Assembly (NCBI RefSeq): GCF_001273955.1
Contig: NZ_LIGI01000001.1
Span: 1,318,832 to 1,382,831 of the forward strand
Direction: 5' to 3'
DNA from: Bacillus sp. FJAT-27245
GTDB lineage: Bacteria; Bacillota; Bacilli; Bacillales; Cytobacillaceae
Length of the DNA stretch: 64,000 bases
Both the position numbers and the translations under genes were made by a program. Numbering within the stretch: the stretch's first letter is position 1; every line of letters begins with the position of its first letter. Below are positions 18,155-27,713 of the stretch, piece after piece. Under the pieces are notes generated by a model that was given only the letters and a program-made list of their open reading frames with translations, was not told the origin of the DNA and searched no databases.

Positions 18155-18170
18155 AAATAGAACGATAAAA

Positions 18171-18207
18171 AATACTTTGCAGAGGATGCCCTGCAAAGTA
18201 TTTTTTT
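18171..18207 (+). terminator. Terminator after first NCS1 permease
   Basis: AATACTTTGCAG pairs with CTGCAAAGTATT, followed by a seven-T run. Confidence 0.9.
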
Positions 18208-18368
18208 ATTATCCGTACAACTTAAACAACCCCAAGGTCCTATTGTATATAGGACTTTTAAATGTTTGACGAAATTCGCCTTTTATTAATGTGCAAGTTG
18301 CACTAGTTATTGTTCGAAATGAATATAAACATCAAATTTTTATGCATTATATTTAAAAATAGATATTC

Positions 18369-18416
18369 ATTTTGTTTAATAAACCTAAAGAAGTTAAGCG
18401 GAATACTATGTATAAT
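18369..18416 (+). promoter_or_regulatory. Candidate activator-dependent promoter of second NCS1 permease
   Basis: ATTTTGTTTAATA (18369-18381) lies exactly 29 bases before TATAAT (18411-18416), itself preceded by ACTATG. The -35 position is poor. This copies the layout before the first permease. Other bases of the 18208-18570 gap hold a small GGTCCTAT/ATAGGACT hairpin near 18236-18257 and nothing else evident. Confidence 0.55.
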
Positions 18417-18570
18417 AGTCATGGCGTTAAAAAATAAAGAAATGTTTTTCGACATGATTCGATGACCCCATTGCATTTTTTTATTGCGTACGCGAAATAT
18501 ATGTTCAAGTAATGATGAACTTGAACAAAAAGCTTCGGTGATTATTGGAGTTATCCAAGGAGGGATTCAT

Positions 18571-20037
18571 TTGAGTCATTTTGATAGAGAGCAATTAAAA
18601 GCTGCTGGATACAGTGATGACGTTTTGCCGACAAAAGAAGAAGAGAGAAAATGGAACATTGGGAATTTTTCATCTGTTTGGATGGGTGCTGTCCATAACA
18701 TACCTAACTATATTGCAATCGGCGGGCTGTTTGCCTTAGGATTGTCAGTTGGGCAGGTTTTTGCCGCCATTATGGTTGCCTCCATAATAATAGCTGCAAT
18801 GCTCGTCCTTAATGGCCATGCAGGTTCAAAGTATGGATTACCATTTGCGATGCTGCTCCGCTTGTCCTTTGGAACGAAAGGTGCAATGATTCCAGGAGTA
18901 TTAAGGGGAGTCATTGTGGCGATCATGTGGTTCGGTTTTCAGACCTACGCAGGAAGCCAAGCATTATCCATTTTAATTGGAAAGCTTTGGCCGGCGTATT
19001 TAACGTTAGGTGGAAATTGGAACCTTTTAGGATTATCAATGCCCTCTTTACTTTCCTTTTTAATCTTTTGGTTATTGAATGTTGCTTTAATTTATGGAGG
19101 AATGGGGTTCTTAGGGAAATTTTCAAATATCCTTTCACCACTTGTTTACATAGTTTTTGGAGGTATGGCAATTTGGGCCATTAACTTAGCAGGTGGGATT
19201 GGACCAATATTAGCTTATACCGGCTCAGGGGTTGCCGGTAATAAAGTAATTATCTTCATCGCTTCTGTGACAGCGGTTATTGCTGCTTGGGCAGCACCAA
19301 TTGTCAATGTTTCAGATTTTACAAGGTTGGCGAAGTCTACGAAGGACCAAGCAATCGGACAAACAATCGGTCTTGTTGTAGCGTATTTATTATTTGCGGT
19401 TGCAAGTATTTCAATTATTGTAGGCTCTGAAATTGCCTTTGGTACACCAATTTGGAACGTACTGAATGTCGTTGCGCGGTTTGATAGTACTTTTGCAATA
19501 GCAATATCAGTACTTACACTATGCTTAACAACATTATCTGTTAACGTTACAGGAAATATTGTTCCTGCAGGTTACCAGATAGCATCCTTATTTCCAAAAA
19601 ATATTACTTTCAAGTCCGGTGCAATAATTGCAGCAATTATTGGAATTCTTGTTATGCCATGGAAGTTGATGGAAAACCCAACAAGTATTTTCACATTCCT
19701 AAATATTGTTGGAGGGATATTAGCCCCAGTAACCGGAGTTATGTTAGCACAATATTTTATCATCTCAAAAACCAATATTGACTTGAACGAACTGTATGCA
19801 AAAAAGGGCAAATACAATTATAAAAATGGTTTTAATGTGAATGCCATCATAACAATGATTATCGCGGGCATCCTTTGTTTGGGTGGTAATTTCATTCCAT
19901 TCCTGAAGCCGCTTTACGACATGTCCTGGTTTGTCGGCGTCATTTCGGCATTTATCATTTATATATTGATTGAATGGCCGCACTCAAAAGGTACTTTGTT
20001 TGAAAAGACGCCAAAATTAAATGAAGAAAATAGTTAA
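18571..20037 (+). CDS. pucI: NCS1 family allantoin permease (PucI-like)
   Basis: This 488-residue NCS1 transporter is close in length to Bacillus subtilis PucI (about 490). The N-terminal WNIGNFSSVWMGAVHNIPNY block, the LRLSFGTKGA loop and NVSDFTRLAKS are typical of allantoin permeases of this family. I chose TTG 18571 because it follows AAGGAGGG at good spacing. The longer ORF would add 29 residues with no ribosome binding site. It is followed within 80 bases by the first allantoinase, so uptake and the first catabolic step are probably co-transcribed. Confidence 0.85.
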   Translation: MSHFDREQLKAAGYSDDVLPTKEEERKWNIGNFSSVWMGAVHNIPNYIAIGGLFALGLSVGQVFAAIMVASIIIAAMLVLNGHAGSKYGLPFAMLLRLSFGTKGAMIPGVLRGVIVAIMWFGFQTYAGSQALSILIGKLWPAYLTLGGNWNLLGLSMPSLLSFLIFWLLNVALIYGGMGFLGKFSNILSPLVYIVFGGMAIWAINLAGGIGPILAYTGSGVAGNKVIIFIASVTAVIAAWAAPIVNVSDFTRLAKSTKDQAIGQTIGLVVAYLLFAVASISIIVGSEIAFGTPIWNVLNVVARFDSTFAIAISVLTLCLTTLSVNVTGNIVPAGYQIASLFPKNITFKSGAIIAAIIGILVMPWKLMENPTSIFTFLNIVGGILAPVTGVMLAQYFIISKTNIDLNELYAKKGKYNYKNGFNVNAIITMIIAGILCLGGNFIPFLKPLYDMSWFVGVISAFIIYILIEWPHSKGTLFEKTPKLNEENS

Positions 20038-20114
20038 AGAAAGAAATGGCAAAACTGAATGAAAAATTCTTAAGTGAATGAAAAAAATTCTTGATCTTGA
20101 GAGGGGTATTTTAC

Positions 20115-21470
20115 ATGGCATTTGATTTAGTTATTAAAGGCGGAAATGTTGTATTACGGGATGGCGTTTATCAGGTTGATATTGGGATTAAAAATGAAAA
20201 AATCTCCTGTATTGCGGAACAAATTACTGATGAGGCAAAAGAAGTAATTAATGCAAGTGGACAATATGTCATGCCTGGAATGATTGATACGCATGTCCAC
20301 ATCAGCGAGCCAGGCCGAACAGAATGGGAAGGCTTTGAAACTGGATCGAAAGCTTTAGCGGCCGGCGGTACGACGAGTTATGTGGAAATGCCATTGAACG
20401 CACTCCCGGCAACCATCAATAAAGAGGCATTGGAACTGAAGCTTGAAGCGGCAAAAACCCAGAACTATGTTGATTATGCCTTCTATGGCGGTCTTGTACC
20501 AGATAATCTGGACAAGCTTGAGGAATTGTCTGATGCGGGAGTCCTTGCCTTTAAGTGCTTCATGTCTGATATCACAAGTGACATCCCTGGCGATTTCACA
20601 AATGTCGATGATTATACCTTGTATAAAGGGATGCAGAAATTGGCCGAATTGGATCAGTTGCTGTGCATCCACGCGGAAAATCCTTCGGTTACATCCGGGC
20701 TTGCCAAAGAATTTGCTAAAGCAGGCAAAAATTCTGGAGTAGAATATGCGGAATCCCGCCCTGTTTTTACAGAAGTGGATGCCGTCCAGCGTGCGATTCT
20801 TTTCGCTAAAGAAACTGGTTGTAAATTGCATCTAGTACACATTAGTACTTCCGAGGCGATTCAAGCTATCTTAAAAGCTCGTGAAGAAGGTGTAGATGTT
20901 ACAGTTGAATCTTGCCCTCACTATTTCGCTTTTACTGCCGAGCAAGTAGATGAAATTGGTCCTAAAGCAAAATGTCAGCCTCCAATTAGAAAAGCAGAGG
21001 ATCAAGCAAAATTATGGGACGAGCTACTTAACGGGAATATTGACTGGCTAACATCCGACCATTCGCCTTGCACTGAGGACTTAAAGCAAGGAAACCTTTG
21101 GGAAGCATGGGGCGGAATTAGCGGCGCTCAAAATAACGTCGACCTCATGTTTGATCTGGCTGTAAAACAACGTGGATTACCAGTACAAAAGTTTGTTGAT
21201 TTAATCGCAACTAATCCGGCTGAACGATTCAACTTGCCAAATAAAGGTGAAATTGCCGTCTCGAAGGATGCGGATATTATCCTGGTCGACCCTAACCAAT
21301 CTTATACCGTGAAAAGGGAAGACCTGTACTATAAAAATAAGCACAGCGCATATGAAGGCAGGAAGATTGACTGCCGTGTAACGAAAACAATCGTCCGCGG
21401 GAATGTCGTTTTCGATTTGGAAAAAGGCATTGTTGGCAACCCTGTAGGAAAGCTGATTTCTGCTAAATAA
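20115..21470 (+). CDS. allB: Allantoinase, AllB-like
   Basis: This cyclic amidohydrolase opens the allantoin ring to allantoate. It is 451 residues long. Metal ligands are visible in [11 protein letters not shown] (His-x-His), the carbamylated lysine of [18 protein letters not shown] and the Asp of TSDHSPC. The details ([22 protein letters not shown]) look more like the enteric AllB type than the PucH type, unlike the next gene. The ATG at 20115 follows GAGAGGGG. It lies downstream of the NCS1 permease and before a strong intercistronic hairpin. Confidence 0.92.
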   Translation: MAFDLVIKGGNVVLRDGVYQVDIGIKNEKISCIAEQITDEAKEVINASGQYVMPGMIDTHVHISEPGRTEWEGFETGSKALAAGGTTSYVEMPLNALPATINKEALELKLEAAKTQNYVDYAFYGGLVPDNLDKLEELSDAGVLAFKCFMSDITSDIPGDFTNVDDYTLYKGMQKLAELDQLLCIHAENPSVTSGLAKEFAKAGKNSGVEYAESRPVFTEVDAVQRAILFAKETGCKLHLVHISTSEAIQAILKAREEGVDVTVESCPHYFAFTAEQVDEIGPKAKCQPPIRKAEDQAKLWDELLNGNIDWLTSDHSPCTEDLKQGNLWEAWGGISGAQNNVDLMFDLAVKQRGLPVQKFVDLIATNPAERFNLPNKGEIAVSKDADIILVDPNQSYTVKREDLYYKNKHSAYEGRKIDCRVTKTIVRGNVVFDLEKGIVGNPVGKLISAK

Positions 21471-21495
21471 CCAGCTATAAAAACGAGACAATTAC

Positions 21496-21532
21496 CCCTT
21501 TGCCATAGCCATCGTTCGGCTATGGCAAAGGG
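21496..21532 (+). promoter_or_regulatory. Perfect 15-bp intercistronic hairpin between the two allantoinase genes
   Basis: CCCTTTGCCATAGCC pairs perfectly with GGCTATGGCAAAGGG around a 7-base loop. No T-run follows. The ribosome binding site GGGAGG of the second gene starts 12 bases later. It may protect or process the mRNA or set the ratio of the two products; a leaky terminator is less likely. Confidence 0.7.
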
Positions 21533-21556
21533 TACTAAATGACGGGAGGTAGAAAC

Positions 21557-22903
21557 ATGGCTACATACGAATTGATTATTAGAAACGGGAATATTGTCAC
21601 ATCGGAGTCAACCGTCCAAGGTGACATTGCCATTAAGGATGGCAAGATTAAAGAAGTATCTGTCGGCAAACGACTAGAGGCAACAGCAAATAAAGAGATT
21701 AATGCTGAAGGGCTACATATCCTTCCAGGGTTAATCGATACACACGTCCATTTTAACGAACCTGGCAGAACGGAATGGGAAGGGCTCGAGACAGGAAGCA
21801 GAAGTTTGGCAGCGGGCGGTGTAACAACGTTCTTTGATATGCCGTTGAATAGTACGCCTCCAACCATTAACAAAGCGAACTTAGAGCTGAAAAGCGAAGC
21901 TGCCGATGAAAAGTCGATTGTTAACCCGCGTTTCTGGGGTGGGCTTGTACCGGAAAATATTGGCGACTTAAAAGAACTCCATGAAAATGGTGTCATTGGC
22001 TTTAAAGCATTTATGTCACCAAGCGGGATTGCTGATTTCGATAACGTTGATGATGAAACACTCTATAAGGGCATGAAAGAGATTGCGTCCTTTGGCTCTC
22101 TTTTAGCTGTCCATGCGGAAAGTACGGTTATTTGTGATCAACTGGCAAAAGAAAAACAAAGCCAGGGCAAGACAACCGCGAGGGATTATGTTGAATCCAG
22201 GCCAATTATTTCTGAAATTGAAGCTGTTCGAAGGGTGATTTCATACGCAGAAGCAACTGGATGTAAACTTCATATCGTCCATGCAAGCAGCCGAAAGGTT
22301 GTTCAGGTTATAAGGGAAGCTCAACAAAGGGGCGTGGATGTAACAGTCGAAACATGCCCGCACTATCTGTCTCTGACAGTTAAGGACTTAGAGGAAAAAG
22401 GAGCATTGGCAAAATGCGCTCCTCCATTAAGGGATCAAGAAGAGGTGGAAGATCTTTGGGTGGCTATCGCTAACGGTGAAATTACTGTCATTGGCTCCGA
22501 CCATTCACCTGCACCTGCATCCATGAAGAAGATTACTGACAACTATTTTGAAGGTTGGGGCGGTATCTCTGGTGCACAATCTACCTTGAATATTATGTTG
22601 ACGGAAGGCCATTTTAAACGAAATATCCCATTGGAAAAAATTGTTGAATTAACTGCGACAAACCCGGCTAAATTGTTCGGTCTGGAAACGAAAGGAACAA
22701 TCGCCGAAGGCTACGATGCGGACTTGGCCATTGTTAACCTAAATGAAAGCTTTGAACTTAAGAATGAAGATTTGTTCTACCGCCATAAGCATTCCCCTTA
22801 TGTTGGCATGACATTTAAAGGGAAAGTCAAAACAACGATTGTCAATGGTGAAATTGTCTTTGATAACGGAAAAATCACTGTTAATGGAAAAGCAGAAGTT
22901 TAA
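21557..22903 (+). CDS. Second allantoinase, PucH-like
   Basis: This 448-residue cyclic amidohydrolase is paralogous to the gene before it. It has all metal-binding motifs: DTHVHFNEPGR, the carbamylated lysine in GFKAFMSPSG, HAES, IVHASS and SDHSPAPASM. The FKAFMSPSG and SDHSPAP details resemble the Bacillus subtilis PucH type. The ATG follows GGGAGGTAG. The two enzymes may differ in stereoisomer preference or in substrate (a related hydantoin), or may work in different conditions. It ends at a bidirectional terminator shared with the opposite pucR-type gene. Confidence 0.9.
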   Translation: MATYELIIRNGNIVTSESTVQGDIAIKDGKIKEVSVGKRLEATANKEINAEGLHILPGLIDTHVHFNEPGRTEWEGLETGSRSLAAGGVTTFFDMPLNSTPPTINKANLELKSEAADEKSIVNPRFWGGLVPENIGDLKELHENGVIGFKAFMSPSGIADFDNVDDETLYKGMKEIASFGSLLAVHAESTVICDQLAKEKQSQGKTTARDYVESRPIISEIEAVRRVISYAEATGCKLHIVHASSRKVVQVIREAQQRGVDVTVETCPHYLSLTVKDLEEKGALAKCAPPLRDQEEVEDLWVAIANGEITVIGSDHSPAPASMKKITDNYFEGWGGISGAQSTLNIMLTEGHFKRNIPLEKIVELTATNPAKLFGLETKGTIAEGYDADLAIVNLNESFELKNEDLFYRHKHSPYVGMTFKGKVKTTIVNGEIVFDNGKITVNGKAEV

Positions 22904-22911
22904 GGATAAGA

Positions 22912-22950
22912 AAAAAACCAAAACCCGATGTTTAAGGGTTTTGGTTTTTT
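22912..22950. terminator. Bidirectional terminator between allantoinase and PucR genes
   Basis: AAAAAACCAAAACCC pairs with GGGTTTTGGTTTTTT around a 9-base loop, giving a U-tract on both strands. Confidence 0.9.
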
Positions 22951-22955
22951 ATTAC

Positions 22956-24605
22956 TTATTGGCTTTCGTCCTCTTTAAGGATCGTTCCGATAACGAGAGC
23001 AACACGTATTCTCAGTGAATCTGCAGGATCGCGAAAGGAACAGTTTAGCACTTCTTCCGCTTTTTCAATACGATACTTAACCGTATTTCTATGGATAAAC
23101 AATTTCCTTGATGTCTCGGAAATTTCACACTGGGAATCAAGGTAAACTTGTATGGTTTTTACTAACTCCAGTTCTTCTTTTGTCTTAGGATAAGCAAGTG
23201 ACTTTAAAGTATTTTCGTAAAGTGCTTTTAAATCCTTTTTAGGAACAGCGCTCAGTAATTCCTCAAGCTCCTTCGGTTTATAGAAATTTATGAATCCCAT
23301 CTTGTTCATTTCATATCCAGCCAGTAATGCTTCTACCGATTCGTGATAGGCAGTAGAAATATCTTTTATTGAGAAGACCGGATTACTGACTCCGAAGGAA
23401 ATGGAATAATCGCCCTGTAAGTTGGTTTGGCAATTCTCAATAAAGTTGGTTAGATTATCCATATCCATTTCGTCATATTTGGGGAATTGGAGAATCATGA
23501 CAAAGTATTTTTCTTTTGTAAATAAAATTGCTTCAATATTATTATGAATGATTTCATCCTCGAGCTGATCATAAATACTATTGTATAATTCTCCGACTCT
23601 TTTTTCATACAATTGCAATGATTCATAATTTTGCCCTTTTTGGTCAATGGTACAAATCATACAAATATTATCCATGTTTTCTTTCAATCCATAATAATTT
23701 CCACGGCTTAAAATCTCTTCCTCAGAGCCAATTCTCATTTCAATTAATTCATCAAAGAAATTATTTTTTAATAATCTAGAATTTTCCTCGATAGCCTGTT
23801 CTTTAATGATTGTAAATGAAATTACGTTGCCAGCCTGTTCAATGGCCATTTGTGAAGAGGGATAGGGCAGGGTTAAAGAATCAAAGATAACCAACATACT
23901 TGGATATAGCCGTTTTGTTTGCACAGGAAATGTGGAGATGGATTGATTGTCTCGTAACGGGAGCGTAAATGTCGTGCCTTGCCGGGCAGAGACTAAATCT
24001 TCCTTTACTTTTTGAATGATTTCCCGTTCGACTGCTTTCATTGATTCCATACCAAAATCATGGCTAGAGGCGATTTTTTCTCCTCTGTGATTTAATAAAA
24101 GAGTTGGGCGGGCCAAAAAATGTCCTAATTGTTCGATTAGTACATTCAGGCTGTATCCTTTTATCATCATTTTGGAAAACTCTTTTTGGACATGTAGGGC
24201 ATAATAAAGCTGCTCGGTTTCGTTATCATTTAAGTAATTCAAAATGTGGCGGGATACTTCCCCTAAAGTATGGTTTGTAGGCAAATCTATAATTGGAAAA
24301 GCCAAGTCATCGGCTAGCAATTTAACTTCCGTTGGTAATTCCTTCAAAAATCGGTTAATTTTAATAACGATTCCCGAACAATTTAACGCATGCATTTGTT
24401 TAATCAACTCACACATAAGCTGTATATCATCTTTAAACGCATACCCGGTTGTGAGAAGTAAATGATTGCTGTCTAAAAATTTGATGACATCGGGGGTATC
24501 TGATATATTAACGAATTGAACATTTCGAGTAAGTCCTCTGTGGCCAGCCAGAACGACACTTTCTTTCATACCTTCTAAAATAAATAAATCATTAATTGTT
24601 TTCAT
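22956..24605 (-). CDS. pucR: PucR family transcriptional regulator (first)
   Basis: This 549-residue regulator has the purine-catabolism N-terminal domain (about 1-125; begins INDLFILEGMKESVVLAGH) and the C-terminal PucR helix-turn-helix (SETSRKLFIHRNTVKYRIEK, about residues 497-516). In Bacillus subtilis PucR senses allantoin-pathway intermediates and activates or represses the puc genes. Here it lies convergent to the allantoinases and divergent from the DUF2877 gene. The ATG follows GAGGGAT on the minus strand. It is one of two PucR paralogues in the locus. Confidence 0.92.
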   Translation of the reverse strand: MKTINDLFILEGMKESVVLAGHRGLTRNVQFVNISDTPDVIKFLDSNHLLLTTGYAFKDDIQLMCELIKQMHALNCSGIVIKINRFLKELPTEVKLLADDLAFPIIDLPTNHTLGEVSRHILNYLNDNETEQLYYALHVQKEFSKMMIKGYSLNVLIEQLGHFLARPTLLLNHRGEKIASSHDFGMESMKAVEREIIQKVKEDLVSARQGTTFTLPLRDNQSISTFPVQTKRLYPSMLVIFDSLTLPYPSSQMAIEQAGNVISFTIIKEQAIEENSRLLKNNFFDELIEMRIGSEEEILSRGNYYGLKENMDNICMICTIDQKGQNYESLQLYEKRVGELYNSIYDQLEDEIIHNNIEAILFTKEKYFVMILQFPKYDEMDMDNLTNFIENCQTNLQGDYSISFGVSNPVFSIKDISTAYHESVEALLAGYEMNKMGFINFYKPKELEELLSAVPKKDLKALYENTLKSLAYPKTKEELELVKTIQVYLDSQCEISETSRKLFIHRNTVKYRIEKAEEVLNCSFRDPADSLRIRVALVIGTILKEDESQ

Positions 24606-24674
24606 TTTTTATCCCTCAAATTTACTAGTTATCAAAGTGTATTCTACGTGAAAAGTGTACAAAAAGCAAAAATT

Positions 24675-24722
24675 ATTTTGTCTACTTTGAACAGTGACAC
24701 TCAGACCCAATATCATTTAATC
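24675..24722 (+). promoter_or_regulatory. Weaker third copy of the permease-type promoter layout
   Basis: ATTTTGTCTACTT (24675-24687) resembles the ATTTTGTTTAATA motif, and a TTTAAT sequence begins 28 bases later. The site lies in the divergent gap between pucR and the DUF2877 gene. It is degenerate and should be treated as a hint only. Confidence 0.3.
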
Positions 24723-24823
24723 TTATATAGTTAAAGGTATGATCCGTTTCGTTTCATGGCAAACCTAATGAGCAAACTATGGAAGTGTTCAAGGAAACCG
24801 TTTCAGTACTGGAGGGGAAGTGT

Positions 24824-25765
24824 TTGATTTATTCAATGAGAAACAATAATAATCAGGATACGAGTAGGTTTGCAGCGTGCGCTTTCAGTGATGAAATATT
24901 TAGAATCGTTGAAAGGAATCCTAGAGGATGTGTCCATAGTATTTTTAACAACAGTTTTAACTTGGTTTTTGGTGAACATTTAGTCCATGTTGGTGCCGTG
25001 GAAAATGGGTTATCCCCATTTGGGATTGGCTTGAATCAGCATGATGTACGGCAGCTTACTCTGCAGTTGAGGAGTAACCAAGATGTAGCTTGGGATCTCT
25101 CATCAAACACCTTGTTTTTTTCTGATAGAACATCCCTTTCGTTTGAGACGGCGGAAATGACAAATCATACGCTTCATGGTTGTGTTTCGGAGCGGCAGCA
25201 CGTAAAGGAAAATTTTTTATTTATTGCGGAAAGGTTGCTTCAGGAGGAGTGGCGAACAGGCTTGGCGGAGACAACTGAGGATAAAGTGGCAATCGTTAAG
25301 TATATGGTAGAGCCCGCGCCATATCAAAAGGAACTTCTAACTTTACATCAATTGGACAGCTTGAAAAAGCTCGCCAATGGGAATAAAGCTGTAGAAGCTG
25401 AAAACGTATTTAATTATTGGATTGGAAGGGGACTCGGGTTAACACCAAGCGGGGATGATGTTATTACAGGAATTTGTGCCGTTTTTTCAGCAATGGAAGG
25501 AACAAACAAAGCTTTTCAGCAGCAGTTGAAACGTTACTTATTGGAAAATGGCCGGAAGAGGACAACGCAAATTGCTTTAGAATATCTTTTATATGCAACG
25601 GAAAATAAATTTCACTCACATCTTATTCAATTGTGTACTGTTCTAGATAAACCTCGGAGTCCAGAATTTTCGATTGCGCTTGAAGAAATGAGAAAAATAG
25701 GCCATACATCCGGGGCTGATACGATAATAGGTATTTTGCTGGGGATAAAAGCTTCAATTAAGTAG
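24824..25765 (+). CDS. allH: DUF2877 protein, AllH-like oxamate carbamoyltransferase component
   Basis: This 313-residue protein fits the DUF2877 family, to which Escherichia coli YlbF (AllH) belongs. AllF, AllG and AllH are reported together to give the oxamate carbamoyltransferase activity that splits oxalurate. The conserved core GRGLGLTPSGDDVITGI is at the C-terminal third, followed by HTSGADTIIGI near the end. TTG 24824 sits 6 bases after GGAGGGG. An ATG at 24779 would add 15 residues but has no visible ribosome binding site. It is separated from allF and allG by about 9 kb, unlike the compact enteric arrangement. Confidence 0.8.
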   Translation: MIYSMRNNNNQDTSRFAACAFSDEIFRIVERNPRGCVHSIFNNSFNLVFGEHLVHVGAVENGLSPFGIGLNQHDVRQLTLQLRSNQDVAWDLSSNTLFFSDRTSLSFETAEMTNHTLHGCVSERQHVKENFLFIAERLLQEEWRTGLAETTEDKVAIVKYMVEPAPYQKELLTLHQLDSLKKLANGNKAVEAENVFNYWIGRGLGLTPSGDDVITGICAVFSAMEGTNKAFQQQLKRYLLENGRKRTTQIALEYLLYATENKFHSHLIQLCTVLDKPRSPEFSIALEEMRKIGHTSGADTIIGILLGIKASIK

Positions 25766-25812
25766 GTTAGTTAAAAAATTTTGAAAAGAAGGCGATTGTT
25801 ATTAAGGAATTA

Positions 25813-27165
25813 ATGAAATCAAGCAATTGGATCTCGGGCTTACAATGGCTCTTTTTTATTTTTACAAACATTGTAGTTATTCCAATCACTGTAGGAGCTG
25901 CTTTTGAGCTGGAGCCGTCTAAAGTCGTTAACTTGTTACAGCTTTCATTTATAATCACAGGTTTGGCCTGTATCGTTCAAGCTATCTTCGGTCATAAGCG
26001 AGCCATCATGGAAGGGCAATCCGGACTTTGGTGGGGGATTATATTAACTCTTTGTACTACTGCTGCTGCACAAGGTATGCCTTTACCAATTTTGGGAGGA
26101 AGCCTTACTGTTGGTATTATCATTTCCGCATTTTTGACGCTTATTATTGGGATAACCGGTATGGGTCCTTACCTTGCAAAATTATTTAAACCAGCGGTAA
26201 TGGGCGTATTTATGTTTTTATTCGGATGCCAACTGATTGGTATCTTCCTGAAGGGGATGCTGGGTATACCATTCGGCAACCAGACCCAAGGTGCGCAAAT
26301 CGATTTGTCAATTTCATTGCTCTCTATCCTTATTGCGGTGATTGTCATTGTGATTAGTATAAAGGCACCTCCAAGCGTCAGGCGTTATGGTTTATTGCTT
26401 GGTATTATTATCGGCTGGATTGCTTATGCCCTTATTTTTAAAACTGAGAGTCCTCTAAACGAAGTTACGTCATTTTCAATTCACTTATTTCCATTAGGGA
26501 AGCCCGCCTGGGACATAGGAATTATTGTTACAACCGTTCTTGCCGGCTTGCTGAATACAGCAAATACGGTTGGATCATTAAAGGGAACCGAGAATATGTA
26601 CAACGAACAGACGAGCAAATCACAATATCGGGCATCCTTTACTATTACTGGCATCTTTACCCTCCTTGCTGGTGTGCTTGGCCTCGTTCCTTATTCACCT
26701 TATGTGTCGTCCATTGGTTTTCTCAGCCAGACAGGAATTTTAAAAAGGATTCCATTTATTATCGGTGGTTTCATGTTTATGGTGATGGGGCTTATTCCGC
26801 CAATAGGCCACTTTTTCTCTCAATTGCCATTAAGTATAGGAAGTGCGGTATTGTTTGTCTCGTATTTGCTGCTTCTGAATTCCTCCTTGAATTTCTTTAA
26901 CCAAGTTAAATTTAATACAATCAATGTATATCGCTCATCGGTACCGCTATTTGTAGGTGTTATTATCATGACATTGCCTGCATCGTATTTTGCATCAATA
27001 CCAAGTGTGATTCGCCCATTGCTTAGCAGCGGTTTACTAGTGGGAATTATCCTGGCGCTCCTTTTGGAAAATTTATTTAATTGGGATCGGTATGGCCAGG
27101 AAGATGAAAGCAAAGATGAAAAAAACGAAGATAAGGTTCTTCAAGTAAACGCAAGAGTAAGATAA
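25813..27165 (+). CDS. NCS2 family uracil/xanthine permease (YbbY-like)
   Basis: This is a 450-residue transporter with about 12-14 membrane segments in the nucleobase:cation symporter-2 family. The family region near GGSLTVGIIISAFLTLIIG and the central NTANTVGSLKGTENM are visible. It likely imports xanthine, urate or a related purine. Escherichia coli has an NCS2 relative, YbbY, in its allantoin cluster, which fits this context. The ATG follows TAAGGA. It is 48 bases after the allH-like gene and ends at a terminator. Confidence 0.85.
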   Translation: MKSSNWISGLQWLFFIFTNIVVIPITVGAAFELEPSKVVNLLQLSFIITGLACIVQAIFGHKRAIMEGQSGLWWGIILTLCTTAAAQGMPLPILGGSLTVGIIISAFLTLIIGITGMGPYLAKLFKPAVMGVFMFLFGCQLIGIFLKGMLGIPFGNQTQGAQIDLSISLLSILIAVIVIVISIKAPPSVRRYGLLLGIIIGWIAYALIFKTESPLNEVTSFSIHLFPLGKPAWDIGIIVTTVLAGLLNTANTVGSLKGTENMYNEQTSKSQYRASFTITGIFTLLAGVLGLVPYSPYVSSIGFLSQTGILKRIPFIIGGFMFMVMGLIPPIGHFFSQLPLSIGSAVLFVSYLLLLNSSLNFFNQVKFNTINVYRSSVPLFVGVIIMTLPASYFASIPSVIRPLLSSGLLVGIILALLLENLFNWDRYGQEDESKDEKNEDKVLQVNARVR

Positions 27166-27179
27166 TGGATAAGATGGCA

Positions 27180-27218
27180 GAAAGGGCTGAGAGATTCCTC
27201 TCAAGCCCTTTCTCTTTT
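27180..27218. terminator. Terminator after NCS2 permease
   Basis: GAAAGGGCTGAGAG pairs with CTCTCAAGCCCTTTC with one bulged base, then CTTTT. The minus-strand pseudogene stop lies inside it. Confidence 0.8.
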
Positions 27219-27435
27219 ATTTTTGAAAAAGTCGACGGCCTCATTAGATGGGTTTTGGAGAACTGAATCCTGCCAATCGGCACCTATGGCATGCTTTCCT
27301 CCGGGAATTGTTATCAATTTACTCTCGGCGCTCGCTTTTTAATGTCCCGCCATTAGTACGGATTGTTCATAAGGAATATCTTCCTCTTATCTCATAACCC
27401 TGTTCCCGTTTGTACACAATCGTTGTTTTTATCAT
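27201..27435 (-). pseudogene. Decayed alpha/beta hydrolase with internal deletion
   Basis: On the minus strand an ATG at 27435, preceded by GAGGGATG, starts MIKTTIVYKREQGYEIRG, a typical N-terminus of a Bacillus alpha/beta hydrolase. After about 18 codons the frame shifts and jumps straight to an apparent C-terminus: DIPYEQSVLMAGH, an in-frame TAA, then KLITIPGGKHAIGADWQ and finally NEAVDFFKNKRERA with a stop at 27201. The first and last parts are joined with roughly 200 central residues missing, including the nucleophile elbow. The gene is dead. Confidence 0.75.
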
Positions 27436-27518
27436 ACTGTCATCCCTCTTTCTAGCATTTAGATTCACGATATTTTTTCATGTATAATAAAAACATTGTT
27501 ATTCCGATCGTTGAATTT

Positions 27519-27690
27519 TTAACTCCCTTGACGGGCGGGAAGGTCCTCCACCCAAGACCAGTGGCAACGAAGTAAAGATAGGTAGGGGCTCAACTGTCCG
27601 TAAAGGTCCGATTTCCGAACCAAACGGACTCCGTACGGCTATCCATCAGTGGGGGATGAACAAAACGCCCTCGAATGGTTCACTTTATCT
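27519..27690. repeat. Non-coding dispersed repeat B
   Basis: This block shares TCAACTGTCCGTAAA and the ATCAGTGGGGGATGA end with repeat A at 16101-16380. It ends just before the second pucR start and so overlaps its likely leader. It looks like a decayed non-autonomous element. A TATAAT at 27483-27488 just upstream may start transcription through it. Confidence 0.6.
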
Positions 27691-27713
27691 TAAAAGGAAA
27701 GGACTGCGGCAAA

